Notes: generated by a model not told the origin, from the sequence alone. A stretch of DNA of 64,000 nt from Azophilus sp965221755 (GCA_965221755.1 OZ244921.1:1860001-1924000); one strand, 5' to 3'; positions 40,083 through 49,679 are shown, numbered from the stretch's first letter. Translations and numbers: made by a program.

Positions 40083-42518
40083 CTAGAACTTGTAAGCCAC
40101 GCTCGCCTGATAGTGCCGGGGCAGCTCCGGCAGGACGATGGCGGACCCGAACAGGTTGGGGAAGTTGGCGCGGAAGTAGCGCTCGTCGGTGAGGTTCTTG
40201 CCGGTCACGGTGAACGACCAATTGCCCAGGTCGTACTTGGCCCCGGCGTTGACCAGCGTGTAGGCGGGCAGCTTGACGGCTTGGGAGAACGCCGAATAGA
40301 CGCTGTCCACGTCAATGACGCTGCCAAACAACTGCAGGCCGTTGTCGAAGCGGTAGATGCCGCTGACGCTGATGATGTTCTCCGGCACCCCGGCGCGCAG
40401 CGCTTTCGGGTTGGTCTCCAAGGTGAGCAGGCCCCATGCTGTGCCGCCATAGAAGGCTGTGGGGTCGGTGGCGGGCAGATCCGCAGCGCCCAGAAAGCTT
40501 CCTCGACCGTTGTTCTCCAGCGTGGTTCGATTGACCACCTCGATGTTGGTGTAGGCGGCAGTGAGGGTAAGGTTGGGGGTGGCCAGCCAACGCAGCTCAA
40601 ATTCGAAGCCCTCCGTGTCCGAGACTTGGTTGGTGACGATGGACTGGGCGCTGAAGTCAGTGCGCTTCTGCTCGTAGTAGATCGCTTGGGCAAACAGCTG
40701 CTCGTTGAGGAAGTTGCCCTTGACGCCTGCCTCGAACAGCTTGGAACTGGCCACGGCGCTTTCCCCTTGGACTCCCGCCGGATCCAAGTTGGCGCCTTGG
40801 CCGACCACCACGGTGGTTTGCCTTGACACGGTGACGTAGGGCACGAGGCCTACGGGCGTGGTGTAGGAAACGCTGGCGGTCCAGGAGAAGGCGTCATCGG
40901 TGTAGCCGGCGTCGATGTCGCTGCCGAACAGGGTCTTGTGCCCCGGTTGGCGGCTGCTCATGTCGATCGAGTCGAAGCGGCCGCCGAGCAGGAAGTTCAG
41001 GCCGTTGTTGAAGTCGAGGTCGGCCAGCAGCGCCAGCCCGTAGATGGTGTAGTCGCCGATCGAGTACTCGGAGTAGTCGTCGTCGATGCGCGTGGCCAGC
41101 AGTCGCAGGTCTCGGGCCGTGGAGGGGCCGGTCAGGTCGCGCCGGTCGAAGTGCTCGTTTATGAAGTCGTTGGCGTGCTCGAAGTCGGTGTGGCGCACGG
41201 ACGGCGAGAGCAGCAGATCGAGGGTGAGGGCGGCGAACTCCTCGGTGTAGTTGACGATCAGTTGGTTCTCAATCACCCAGGAGTCCGCGAACTGGGCAAA
41301 TCCATAGGCGTTTTCGTTGAGGTTGTCGTAGGACTCAAAGTAGAACTTGTTGGTCACCGTCCATTTGTCGCCGAAGTCCACGATCAGGTCGGCGTAGAGG
41401 ATGAGATCCTCGTTCTCCAAGGTGTCGTCGGGGGCCACCAGCACTTCGTTCCCGTTCAGCTTGGCCACGCCCACGGTGGCGGGGTCGAGCGCGAAGTCGG
41501 GCCCGAAGTCCACCGGCTCGGCGACGCCTGCCGGGTTGGGGATGACGAAGAACAGCCCTGCCCCGTCGTTGGCGGCGTTGTACTCCTGGTGGGAAATGGA
41601 TCCGTCGCCGTCCGCATCAAGGGGCATCGCCAAGCCCGTGACGTAGGTGCCGTCGTCGATCAACGCTTGGGTCAGCCGGTTCCAGCCCGCCACTTGGTTG
41701 CTTTTGTAGTCGTGGTACATGCCGCCGAAGGCAATGCGCGCCCGGTCCGACAGGTCCATGTTGAAGGTGCCCTGCAGGATGGTGTTGTCGATGCCGGTGT
41801 TGTCGTAGTAGCTGCCCGAGTCCTCGACCTCCCCGAAGAGGTAATAGCCGAAGGAGCGCTGCGCGAGTTGGCCGGGACCGCCGACTTCGGCGGTGAGGAT
41901 GGATTTGCTCCAGCTGCCGCCGGTGAAGGAGACAGCGCCGGTGGCGCTGGTCAGAAACCGCCCGGTCTCGGCGCGGGCGGACTTGGGAATGAAGTTCATG
42001 TAGCCGCCGATCTTGCTCGGCCCGTAGATCACCGACGCCGGGCCGCGCACGATGTCCACCCGGTCGGCGGCGCCGATGGGCGTGGCGTAGTTGCCTGGGT
42101 TGTCCAGCCGCCGCACCCCGTTGAAGTAGTTCTCCCCTGAGGTGCCGCGTAGATCAAGCGAGCCGGAAACGCCAAAGAACGATTGGGTGAAGCTGCCCGG
42201 CGAAAGCACCACGAAGTCATCGATTTCCGTGATGCCGTACTGCTCTATGGTCTCAATGGTGATGCTGGTCGCCGAGCGCGGCGTCTCGAGCAGCGTCTTG
42301 TCGAAGCCGAAGACCGCATCCGTCGGCTCCGTCGGCAGAATGCCTATGGTGTCCTCCGCCTGGTCCTCAGCGACGAAGGTTTCGAGTTCCACCACCTCCT
42401 CACCCGCCGGCGCCGAGTCCTCGGCGCCCCAAGCCGGGGCGCAAAGCGTCAGCGCCGCCATCAGCGCACCTGAAACGGACATTTGGCGAAGTCGCCATCC
42501 CATTCGAAGTGTTTCCAT
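40083..42518 (-). CDS. TonB-dependent outer-membrane receptor
   Basis: 811 residues from ATG 42518; an adjacent ATG at 42521 is possible, but GGGAGA is better spaced for 42518. A signal peptide ends APAWGA, followed by a long acidic N-terminal stretch (GEEVVELETFVAEDQAEDTIG). The plug has LRGTSGENYFNGVRRLDNPGNY and VDIVRGPASVIYGPSKIGGYMNF. The barrel ends VAYKF with terminal Phe. It is paired with the NUP lipoprotein gene downstream. An insertion containing an EF-hand-like DADGDGSISHQEY (plus strand about 41590-41620) suggests a calcium-binding extracellular loop. Confidence 0.94.
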   Translation of the reverse strand: METLRMGWRLRQMSVSGALMAALTLCAPAWGAEDSAPAGEEVVELETFVAEDQAEDTIGILPTEPTDAVFGFDKTLLETPRSATSITIETIEQYGITEIDDFVVLSPGSFTQSFFGVSGSLDLRGTSGENYFNGVRRLDNPGNYATPIGAADRVDIVRGPASVIYGPSKIGGYMNFIPKSARAETGRFLTSATGAVSFTGGSWSKSILTAEVGGPGQLAQRSFGYYLFGEVEDSGSYYDNTGIDNTILQGTFNMDLSDRARIAFGGMYHDYKSNQVAGWNRLTQALIDDGTYVTGLAMPLDADGDGSISHQEYNAANDGAGLFFVIPNPAGVAEPVDFGPDFALDPATVGVAKLNGNEVLVAPDDTLENEDLILYADLIVDFGDKWTVTNKFYFESYDNLNENAYGFAQFADSWVIENQLIVNYTEEFAALTLDLLLSPSVRHTDFEHANDFINEHFDRRDLTGPSTARDLRLLATRIDDDYSEYSIGDYTIYGLALLADLDFNNGLNFLLGGRFDSIDMSSRQPGHKTLFGSDIDAGYTDDAFSWTASVSYTTPVGLVPYVTVSRQTTVVVGQGANLDPAGVQGESAVASSKLFEAGVKGNFLNEQLFAQAIYYEQKRTDFSAQSIVTNQVSDTEGFEFELRWLATPNLTLTAAYTNIEVVNRTTLENNGRGSFLGAADLPATDPTAFYGGTAWGLLTLETNPKALRAGVPENIISVSGIYRFDNGLQLFGSVIDVDSVYSAFSQAVKLPAYTLVNAGAKYDLGNWSFTVTGKNLTDERYFRANFPNLFGSAIVLPELPRHYQASVAYKF

Positions 42519-42710
42519 CATTCTCTCCCGGTAGTGGGCGGTCCATCCGCGCGTTCGTGGATCAGTTGCAGCCTGCTCAGGCCTCACGGAGACGGCTCGG
42601 ACCGCTGCCGCCCCGCCTGCCGTGCATCCGTGCATGACCAACTCGAAAGCGCGAATTGTAGTGTATCCGTCGGCTTGGGAAGGCAGTTTTTGTGCCAGTC
42701 CTTGCGTCAG

Positions 42711-44300
42711 CTAGGGACTTGGCGCAGCGCTGGCCGCCAAGCGGACGCGCTCATTACGGGCGGCCTCCTCGCCGGGCAGGTGGCGCATCGCCAGCGACAG
42801 CAGCGTGACGCTGGCGGCGAAGAGGGCAATCGACCACATCATGCCGTTGCGCAGCGCCGTTCCGCCGTCCAGCCCGGAGGCAATGTAGGCATCGCTGATT
42901 TGGCCGATCATGAACGGCCCCAAGGCCAGTCCGACGAAGGTGATCATCAGGATGTAGTAGGCGGATGCGGTGGCCCTCATATGGGGCATGACCAGATCGT
43001 TGATGGTGCTGGCGCCGCCGCCCACCCACATAGGCGAGGTCATGCTGAACGCGAATGAGGCGGCGTAGGCAACCCAGGGGCTGTCGGTCAGCAGGAAGAG
43101 GAACGCGCTCGGCAGCGAAAGAACGGCCGCCATGACGCCCACCCAGAGCCGGGCGTTGGGCGTTCGCGCCTTCAGGCGGTCGGACAGGACGCCGCCCAAG
43201 GTCACGCCCAGCCAGCCGCCGACCGCAGCCCCAAGGCCCAGCAGCATGCCCGCTTCGGCAAGGTTCACCTCGTGGACGCGCAGCATGAATGGCGGGCTCC
43301 AAAAGCCCATGCCGTAGGTGACGAAGGAAAGGCACGGGAACCCGGTGGAGGCCAGCAGAAAAGCCTTGGAGCGGAACATCATGGCGAAGGTGGCGGCTTC
43401 CCGGAGCTTGAGCGCCTGAACCCAGGAGGCGGCGGCATAGACGCCTAGGCCGAGGGCGATCCACTGGATGGCGCTGGGCATGAGCGCATTGGCCGCGTAG
43501 CCTGCCGCCGCGATGGCCAGCGCGGCGGCAAGGTTGCGGCCGACCGCGGGCGGGCCGCCCAAGCGCAGCAGGTTGTAAAGCGTGAACGGCGGCAGCACCG
43601 ATTGCAGCGAGCGCAGCGTCTCGCGGAAGGGATGCGGCTCGGGTTCGATGGTCAAGCCCTCGCTGGCGCCGCGCACGGGCTCGCGCAGGGTCCACATCCA
43701 CACGGCGACCATCAGGCCGGGAAGCCCCACTGCAAAGAACGCGGCCTGCCAGCCCTTCAGGCCGAAGGGCGCCAGCGCGGGATCGGGAAAGGCGTCCTTC
43801 CAGGCATCGACGATCACGCCGCCGAGGAACAGGCCAATGCCGGCGCCGATGTACACGCCGCTGGAGTAGATCGCCAGCACGGTCGCCCGAACCTTGGGCG
43901 AGAAGTAGTCGGACAGCATCGAGAAGGCGGCGGGCGAAGCGCTGGCCTCGCCAATGCCGACGCCGAAGCGGTAGGCCGCCAACGCCGCAAAGCTGCGGGC
44001 GGTTCCGGACAGCGCCGTCATCAGGCTCCAGAAGGCGATGCCGATCGAGATCAGGCTTTTGCGCGTCCAAACGTCCGCGAGCTTGCCCAGCGGAATGCCG
44101 AACACCGCGTAGAAGACGGCGAACGCCGTGCCGTAAAGAAAGCCGATTTCGGCATCGGAGATGCCCAGGTCCGCCTTGATCTCCTCGGCGAGTATGGAAA
44201 TGATCTGCCGATCAATGAAGTTGAAGATGTAAACGATCAGCAGCACGCCCAAGGCGTATTGGGAGTAGCGCCCGCCGATCCGTTGGTTGTTGCTGCTCAA
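42711..44300 (-). CDS. MFS transporter (spinster-like)
   Basis: 529 residues from TTG 44300, with AAGGA about ten bases upstream. Twelve or more hydrophobic segments are visible, with FNFIDRQIISILAEEIKADLGISDAEIGFLYGTAFAVFYAVFGIPLGKLADVWTRK at the N-terminus, the pattern of Spns-type major facilitator proteins. An extra pair of helices sits in the middle loop (AAALAIAAAGYAANALMPSAIQWIALGLGVYAA). The substrate is unknown. It lies 39 bases after aceF on the same strand, so it may be read from the aceEF transcript although its function is probably tied to the catabolic block downstream. Confidence 0.9.
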   Translation of the reverse strand: MSSNNQRIGGRYSQYALGVLLIVYIFNFIDRQIISILAEEIKADLGISDAEIGFLYGTAFAVFYAVFGIPLGKLADVWTRKSLISIGIAFWSLMTALSGTARSFAALAAYRFGVGIGEASASPAAFSMLSDYFSPKVRATVLAIYSSGVYIGAGIGLFLGGVIVDAWKDAFPDPALAPFGLKGWQAAFFAVGLPGLMVAVWMWTLREPVRGASEGLTIEPEPHPFRETLRSLQSVLPPFTLYNLLRLGGPPAVGRNLAAALAIAAAGYAANALMPSAIQWIALGLGVYAAASWVQALKLREAATFAMMFRSKAFLLASTGFPCLSFVTYGMGFWSPPFMLRVHEVNLAEAGMLLGLGAAVGGWLGVTLGGVLSDRLKARTPNARLWVGVMAAVLSLPSAFLFLLTDSPWVAYAASFAFSMTSPMWVGGGASTINDLVMPHMRATASAYYILMITFVGLALGPFMIGQISDAYIASGLDGGTALRNGMMWSIALFAASVTLLSLAMRHLPGEEAARNERVRLAASAAPSP

Positions 44301-44339
44301 GTTGCCTGATCCTTTGCGGCCCCGAGGGTTGGTGGTGCC

Positions 44340-45605
44340 CTAAAAGTGCGAAACGTCGCCCAGCAGCCCCGCCAAGCGCGCCATGAACCGGCCCGCCTCG
44401 GCGCCGTTGATGGCGCGGTGGTCGAAGCTGAGCGACAGCGGCAGCATCTTGCGCGGCACGAAGCCCTCCCCGTCCCAAACCGGCTTGGTGGCCAGGCGCC
44501 CGACGCCCAGGATGGCCACCTCCGGGGCGTTGATGATCGGCGTGAAGCCGGTGCCGCCGATGGCGCCCAAGCTGGAGATGCTGAACGAGCCGCCCTGCAG
44601 CTCGTGCATGGCCAACCGCTGGCCGCGCGCTTTGGCGGCCAAGTCGGCAGTGGCCGCCGCCAAGTCCCAAACGTCCTTGGCGTCCGCGTTCCTGATGACC
44701 GGCACCAGCAGCCCCTGCTCGGCGTCCACGGCGATGCCGACGTGGCAGTAGCGCTTGAGGATGAACTGCGAGCCAGTGGCGTCCAGCGAGGCGTTGAAGG
44801 TGGGGAACTCCTTAAGCGCCAGGCAGCAGGCCTTGATCAGAAAGGGCAGGGGCGAGAGGCGCAGGCCGCGCTCCGCCGCTTCGGCCTTGAGCTCCGCTCG
44901 GCGGGCTTCGAGTTCGGTGACGTCCGCTTCGTCGTGCTGGGTGACGTGGGGCAGGTTCAGCCAGCTTCGGTGCAGGTTTTGCGCGCCGGCGGCGCGAATG
45001 CGCGCCAGCGGCACGGTCTCGATCTCGCCGAAACGGCTGAAATCGATGGTCGGCAGGCGGGGCAGGGCGCCATCGCCGCTGGTCAGCCGCTGCTTGACGT
45101 AGGCCTTGACGTCGTCCTTGACGATTCGCCCCCGGGCGCCGCTGGCCGTCACTGCCGCAAGATCGACGCCCAGCTCACGGGCCAAGCGGCGGGTGGCGGG
45201 GCCTGCGTACACCGGTGCGCCGGGGCTGCGCCGGCCAGCGGGACGCTCGGCAGGCGGCGCCTTCGACGCGGGGGGCGAGGGGCGCTGCGGTCGATTCGGC
45301 GGCGGCGTTTCGAGCTTCGCCGGTGCGGTGGCGGCCGGCGCTGTCGTGGCGGCCGATTCATCCGCCGCCTCGATGCGGGCGATGGACTGGCCTTCCGCCA
45401 CCGAGTCGTCAATCGCCACCAGCAGCGCCTCGACCACGCCGCTGACGCCGGCGGGCACCTCCATGGAGGCCTTGTCCGATTCAATGACGATCAGCGCATC
45501 ACTCGGCTCCACCCGGTCGCCGGGCGCCACGCACAGCTCGATGACCACCACGTCCTCGGCGTCGCCGATGTCCGGCACGCGGATTTCCTGAATGGCGTCG
45601 GACAC
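44340..45605 (-). CDS. aceF: pyruvate dehydrogenase E2, dihydrolipoyl acetyltransferase
   Basis: 421 residues from GTG 45605, four bases after the aceE stop. A single lipoyl domain is at about 1-80 (lipoylated Lys in IESDKASMEV), followed by an Ala/Pro linker. The peripheral subunit-binding domain follows at about 135-170 (AGPATRRLARELGVDLAAVTASGARGRIVKDDV). The catalytic domain ends in LSFDHRAINGAEAGRF. E. coli has three lipoyl domains; one is common elsewhere. Asn replaces the more usual Asp after DHRxI, as in Azotobacter E2, so activity is expected. No lpd (E3) gene follows; an MFS gene does. Confidence 0.95.
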   Translation of the reverse strand: MSDAIQEIRVPDIGDAEDVVVIELCVAPGDRVEPSDALIVIESDKASMEVPAGVSGVVEALLVAIDDSVAEGQSIARIEAADESAATTAPAATAPAKLETPPPNRPQRPSPPASKAPPAERPAGRRSPGAPVYAGPATRRLARELGVDLAAVTASGARGRIVKDDVKAYVKQRLTSGDGALPRLPTIDFSRFGEIETVPLARIRAAGAQNLHRSWLNLPHVTQHDEADVTELEARRAELKAEAAERGLRLSPLPFLIKACCLALKEFPTFNASLDATGSQFILKRYCHVGIAVDAEQGLLVPVIRNADAKDVWDLAAATADLAAKARGQRLAMHELQGGSFSISSLGAIGGTGFTPIINAPEVAILGVGRLATKPVWDGEGFVPRKMLPLSLSFDHRAINGAEAGRFMARLAGLLGDVSHF

Positions 45606-45609
45606 GGCG

Positions 45610-48312
45610 TCAGGCCAGCCTTGGGTTGGGCTTGTCGGGATCGATGCCAAAGCCGTCCCGGGCGCGGCGCACGGCATCGAGGGGAATCCGCTGGGTGCGG
45701 GCGAGCGCGGAGAGCGCCGCCAGCGCGATGAAGCGGCGGTCCACTTCAAAGAAGTCGCGCAACTCCTCCCGCGTGTCGCTGCGCCCGAAGCCGTCGGTGC
45801 CCAGCACGGTGAAGGGCGCGGTCAAGGCGCCGCGAATCTGCTCCGGCAACGACCTCTGGTAGTCGCTGGCCGCCACGATGGGCACGTCTCCGCCCAGCAG
45901 CTCGGCCACGCGGCTGCGTTGCGGCTGCGCTTCGGGATGCAACAGGTTCCAGCGCTCCACATCGCGCATCTGGCGGGCCAGCTCGTTGTAGCTGGTGACG
46001 CTGAACACCTCGGCGGCGACGCCCCGCTCGGCGAGCAGTTCGGCGGCCGCCTCCACTTCGCGCAGGATGGTGCCGCTGCCCAGCAGACGGACCCTCGGCC
46101 CGTTGACGTCCTGCTTGCCGCCTGCGGCCGCGCACAGGCGGTAGGCGCCTTGGATGATGCCTTCGGCGGCGCCCTCCGGCATGGCCGGCTGCGGGTAGTT
46201 CTCGTTCATCAGCGTGATGTAGTAGAACACCCGCTCGCGGTTGGCGAACATGCGCTGCAGGCCGTCCTGAATGATGACCGCCAGCTCATAGGCGTAGCAG
46301 GGGTCGTAGGAGATGCAGTTGGGAATGGTGGAGGCCAGCACGTGGCTGTGGCCGTCCTGATGCTGCAGGCCCTCGCCGTTGAGGGTGGTGCGGCCGGCGG
46401 TGGCGCCGAGCAGGAAGCCGCGCGCCTGCATGTCGCCCGCCGCCCAAGCCAGGTCGCCCACCCGCTGGAAGCCGAACATGGAATAGAAGATGTAGAAGGG
46501 GATCAACGTGAAGCGGTGGGTGCTGTAGGAGGTGGCGGTGGCCAGCCAGGCGGAGAAGGCCCCGGCCTCGTTGATGCCCTCCTCAAGCACCTGGCCATCC
46601 TTGGATTCCTTGTAGGCGGCCAGTTCGCCGGCGTCCTCGGGCTCGTAAAGCTGCCCGGACGAAGAGTAGATGCCCAGCTGGCGGAACATGCCTTCCATGC
46701 CGAAGGTGCGCGCCTCGTCCGGGACGATCGGCACGATGCGGCGTCCAACGTTGCGGTCGCGCGCCAAGGCGCCGAGCAGCCGAACGAATTGCATGGTGGT
46801 CGAGTTGGCCCGCTCCCCGGTGCCCTTGAGCTGCGCCGAGAAGGCGTCCAGGCCGGGCACCGGCAGCGCTTCGTCAACCTCCCTGCGCTGGGGGATGAAG
46901 CCGCCGAGCGCCTCCCGGCGCTTTTGCAGGTAAAGCGCCTCGGGCGCATCCGCCTTCGGTCGGTAGTAGGGCACGCCTTCGAGTTCGGCATCGGTCAGCG
47001 GAATGTCGAAGCGGTCGCGAAAGTGCTTGAGTCCATCGAGGTCGAGCTTCTTGACCTGGTGGGTGGCGTTCTCCGACTCGCCCGCATCGCCCATGCCGTA
47101 GCCCTTGATGGTCTTGGCCAGGATCACCGTCGGCTCTCCCTTGTGGTGCGTGGCCCGGTGGTAGGCGGCGTAGATCTTGTAGGGGTCGTGGCCGCCTCGG
47201 TTGAGGCGGTAGATGTCGTCGTCGGAGAGGTTCTCGACCATCTTCAGCGTCGCCTCATGGCGCCCGAAGAAGCGCTCCCTGACGTAGGCGCCGCCCTTGG
47301 CCTTGTAGTTCTGGTACTCCCCGTCCACCGTCTCGTCCATGACCTGCTGCATCACGCCGAGCTTGTCCTTGGCGAACAGCGGATCCCACAGCCGTCCCCA
47401 AACCACCTTGATGACGTTCCAGCCCGCGCCCCGGAAGTAGCCTTCCAACTCCTGAATGATCTTGCCGTTGCCGCGCACCGGGCCATCGAGCCGCTGCAGG
47501 TTGCAGTTGACCACGAAGATCAGGTTGTCGAGCTGCTCCCGGCCGGCCAGGGACAGGGCGCCCAGGGACTCCGGCTCATCGCACTCGCCGTCGCCGACGA
47601 AGGCCCAGACCTTGCGGTTGCCCATCTTCACCAGGCCGCGGCTGTCCAAGTACTTCATGATGTGGGCTTGGTAGATGGCCTGCAGGGGCCCGAGCCCCAT
47701 GCTGACCGTGGGAAACTGCCAGTAGTCGGGCATCAGCCAAGGGTGGGGGTAGGAGGACAGCCCCCGGCCTGCGACCTCCCGGCGGAAGTCGTCGAGCTGC
47801 GCTTCGCTTAAGCGCCCCTCCAGGAACGAACGCGCGTAGATGCCCGGCGAGGCGTGGCCCTGGAAGTAAACCAGGTCGCTGACCGGCTGGCCGTCCCGGT
47901 CGTCATCGCCGCCCCGGAAGAAGTAGTTGAAGCCCACGTCGTAGAGGGTGGCGGAGGAGGCGAAGCTGGAGATGTGGCCGCCGAGGTCGCCCTCCCGCCG
48001 GTTGGTGCGCACCACCATCGCCAGGGCGTTCCAGCGGATCAGCGAGCGGATGCGCCGCTCCATGAACAGATCCCCCGGCATGAAGGCCTCCTGGCTGGAG
48101 GGAATGGTGTTCCGGTAGGGGGTGGTGATGGTGTAGGGCAGCCGGGCGCCGGTCTTGGTCATGCGGGCGGAGAGCCGCTCCAGCAGGAAGTTGGCCCGCT
48201 CGACGCCGTCGTTGTTCAGCACGAACTCCAAGGCGTCCAGCCACTCCCGGGTCTCCTCCTGATCGCGGTCGGTTGTGTCCAAGCGGAAGCGCCTCCTGCC
48301 ATTTGGCGCCAT
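45610..48312 (-). CDS. aceE: pyruvate dehydrogenase E1 (homodimeric type)
   Basis: 900 residues, aligning end to end with E. coli AceE. It has ETREWLDALEFVLNNDGVERANFLLERL at the N-terminus, HISSFASSATLYDVGFNYFFRG, YFQGHASPGIYARSFLEGRL, the thiamine-diphosphate motif VGDGECDEPESLGALSLAGR and a C-terminal PNPRLA. It decarboxylates pyruvate and reductively acetylates E2. The single-chain E1 with adjacent aceF is the gammaproteobacterial arrangement. The first codon is ATG 48312; no pdhR regulator is seen beside it. Confidence 0.98.
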   Translation of the reverse strand: MAPNGRRRFRLDTTDRDQEETREWLDALEFVLNNDGVERANFLLERLSARMTKTGARLPYTITTPYRNTIPSSQEAFMPGDLFMERRIRSLIRWNALAMVVRTNRREGDLGGHISSFASSATLYDVGFNYFFRGGDDDRDGQPVSDLVYFQGHASPGIYARSFLEGRLSEAQLDDFRREVAGRGLSSYPHPWLMPDYWQFPTVSMGLGPLQAIYQAHIMKYLDSRGLVKMGNRKVWAFVGDGECDEPESLGALSLAGREQLDNLIFVVNCNLQRLDGPVRGNGKIIQELEGYFRGAGWNVIKVVWGRLWDPLFAKDKLGVMQQVMDETVDGEYQNYKAKGGAYVRERFFGRHEATLKMVENLSDDDIYRLNRGGHDPYKIYAAYHRATHHKGEPTVILAKTIKGYGMGDAGESENATHQVKKLDLDGLKHFRDRFDIPLTDAELEGVPYYRPKADAPEALYLQKRREALGGFIPQRREVDEALPVPGLDAFSAQLKGTGERANSTTMQFVRLLGALARDRNVGRRIVPIVPDEARTFGMEGMFRQLGIYSSSGQLYEPEDAGELAAYKESKDGQVLEEGINEAGAFSAWLATATSYSTHRFTLIPFYIFYSMFGFQRVGDLAWAAGDMQARGFLLGATAGRTTLNGEGLQHQDGHSHVLASTIPNCISYDPCYAYELAVIIQDGLQRMFANRERVFYYITLMNENYPQPAMPEGAAEGIIQGAYRLCAAAGGKQDVNGPRVRLLGSGTILREVEAAAELLAERGVAAEVFSVTSYNELARQMRDVERWNLLHPEAQPQRSRVAELLGGDVPIVAASDYQRSLPEQIRGALTAPFTVLGTDGFGRSDTREELRDFFEVDRRFIALAALSALARTQRIPLDAVRRARDGFGIDPDKPNPRLA

Positions 48313-48422
48313 CAGCCGCCGCCCTGAGCCGCCGCCGATGGAGCCGGTGCGATTCTATCCTAAGCCGTGGTTCGTTTCGTTTGCCGATTGCTGGAGGAAT
48401 TGCAGCAGGAATCGAAGGACGC

Positions 48423-48980
48423 CTAGGCCAAGGCCAGCAGCAGGCGCCGCCAGTCGAAGTGCGGGCCGGGGTCGGTCTTGCGTCCCGGCGCCACCTCCAG
48501 ATGGCCGACGACGGCCTCCGGGGAAAGCCTTGGATAGGTGGCCAGAAGCGTTTTCACCACGGCAATCAACCGCTGGCACTGCGCCTCGGCGTAGGGCAAG
48601 GCGTCCGTTCCCTCGAGTTCAATGCCGATGGCGTAGTCGTTGCAGCCGTGCCGCCCCCGCCATGCGGAGCGCCCGGCATGCCAAGCCCGTCGGTGGAAGG
48701 GCACGAATTGGGTGCAAAGCCCGTCGCGGTCGATCAGCAGATGGCTGGACACGCGCAGGCCCGCTAGGTCCGCCATCGGCCCAGCCGGGTCCACCTGCAG
48801 TTGGTTGGTGAACAGCCGCTCCACCAGCCCGCCGCCAAACTCGCCGGGCGGCAGGGAAATGCCGTGCACGACAATCAGGCTGATGTCCTCCGGGTCCGGG
48901 CGGTCGTCGCAGTTTGGCGAGGCAATGCGCCGGACGCCGGTCAGCCAGTGGCCGGATGCAATGCCCCGGACGGCATTCAC
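48423..48980 (-). CDS. ampD: 1,6-anhydro-N-acetylmuramyl-L-alanine amidase
   Basis: 185 residues from GTG 48980. It is an amidase_2 fold with zinc ligands expected in LIVVHGISLPPGEFGG (His), VVGHLEVAPGRKTDPGPHFDW (two His/Asp positions) and the family phrases FTNQLQVDP, VSSHLLIDRDGLCTQFVPF, RRAWHAGRSAWRGRHGCNDYAIGIELEG. It cleaves recycled cytosolic anhydro-muropeptides and so tunes beta-lactamase induction in related bacteria. Divergent from nadC as in E. coli. Its GTG overlaps the stop of the upstream ATPase fragment by three bases (GTGA). Confidence 0.95.
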   Translation of the reverse strand: MNAVRGIASGHWLTGVRRIASPNCDDRPDPEDISLIVVHGISLPPGEFGGGLVERLFTNQLQVDPAGPMADLAGLRVSSHLLIDRDGLCTQFVPFHRRAWHAGRSAWRGRHGCNDYAIGIELEGTDALPYAEAQCQRLIAVVKTLLATYPRLSPEAVVGHLEVAPGRKTDPGPHFDWRRLLLALA

Positions 48981-49393
48981 AGCGTGGCCAGCTCGTTGGC
49001 CATCTGCCGGGGCAACTCGTTTGGCGCGGAACCGGGTGGCGGAAGTTGTCCGGTCGGCTCCCGAAGCTCGATTCCTTCGCGGAAGACGGCGTGCGGGACT
49101 TGGAATAACCTCGAGGTGCGCCGCGCCTCATCGAGCACGACCAGCCGGCCACGCTTGGAGGCAAGGTGCCCTTGGGCATTCGTCAACTTTTTCAGGTCGT
49201 CGGGACTGTTGAGGTCGGGATGCAGGTCGTTCGCATTGGTGGCCACCGCCTTTGCCAAATTGGTCTTGCCGATTTGGCGTCGCCCTAGAAGTCCGACGGC
49301 GGGGAACGCCCGCAACGGGCGCAGGAGCTTGGATGCCGGAAGCCGCTTCATCATCCTTGAAATTGTGGACTGCTGATCCACAAATACAATCAT
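48977..49393 (-). pseudogene. AAA-type ATPase N-terminal fragment (DUF4143-type)
   Basis: 138 residues. A Walker A motif GRRQIGKTNLAKA is at about 37-49, then HPDLNSPDDLKKLTN, a Walker B-like LVVLDEARR near 88, and GSAPNELPRQMANELA aligning to the sensor region. It stops exactly where ampD begins; the C-terminal nuclease-like half of the family is missing. It probably became truncated when inserted between nadC and ampD. Its stop now overlaps the ampD start, so ampD may be translated by coupling to it. Confidence 0.68.
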
Positions 49394-49435
49394 TTCCTGG
49401 TCTTGCGGCGAATATCATCCAGACTTCAAGTCGCT

Positions 49436-49523
49436 GCGCGGCCCGAGGGTCGCGGCTGGAGTTTCGTGCGAAACTCCGGTGCGGTTGCGCGGGTCAGGTT
49501 CCGGAATTTTCTGAGCTCGCACA
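49436..49523 (+). repeat. dispersed two-hairpin repeat, copy C
   Basis: CTGCGCGGCCCGAGGGTCGCGG precedes the stem GGAGTTTCG-TG-CGAAACTCC (49458-49477) and the conserved tail GGTTGCG, GGGTCAGGTTCCGGAA, TTCTGAG, CTCGCACA. It lies between the ATPase fragment and nadC. The tail matches copy B more closely than copy A. Confidence 0.82.
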
Positions 49524-49679
49524 GTTGCTGGACCGGGTATGGGCGCACCGACGCTCATGTGCGGGTTGAAGAGCATGCCGGAACCCAACTCGTGCAATGG
49601 CAGCGGACCGTCAGGTCATGGCCCCGCACATAGCGCACGGTAGAATCGACCTGACATCGGCGGGGACCATGAAGCGAAC

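Noticed and set aside
44340..45605. AceF active-site Asn instead of Asp considered as a defect
   Set aside because: Azotobacter E2 has the same Asn after the catalytic His motif and is active.
45592..47811. Long plus-strand frame opposite aceE
   Set aside because: Antisense shadow caused by third-position GC bias; no ribosome-binding site or protein motif. The same applies to 40938-42140 opposite the receptor and 52295-54463 opposite lhr.
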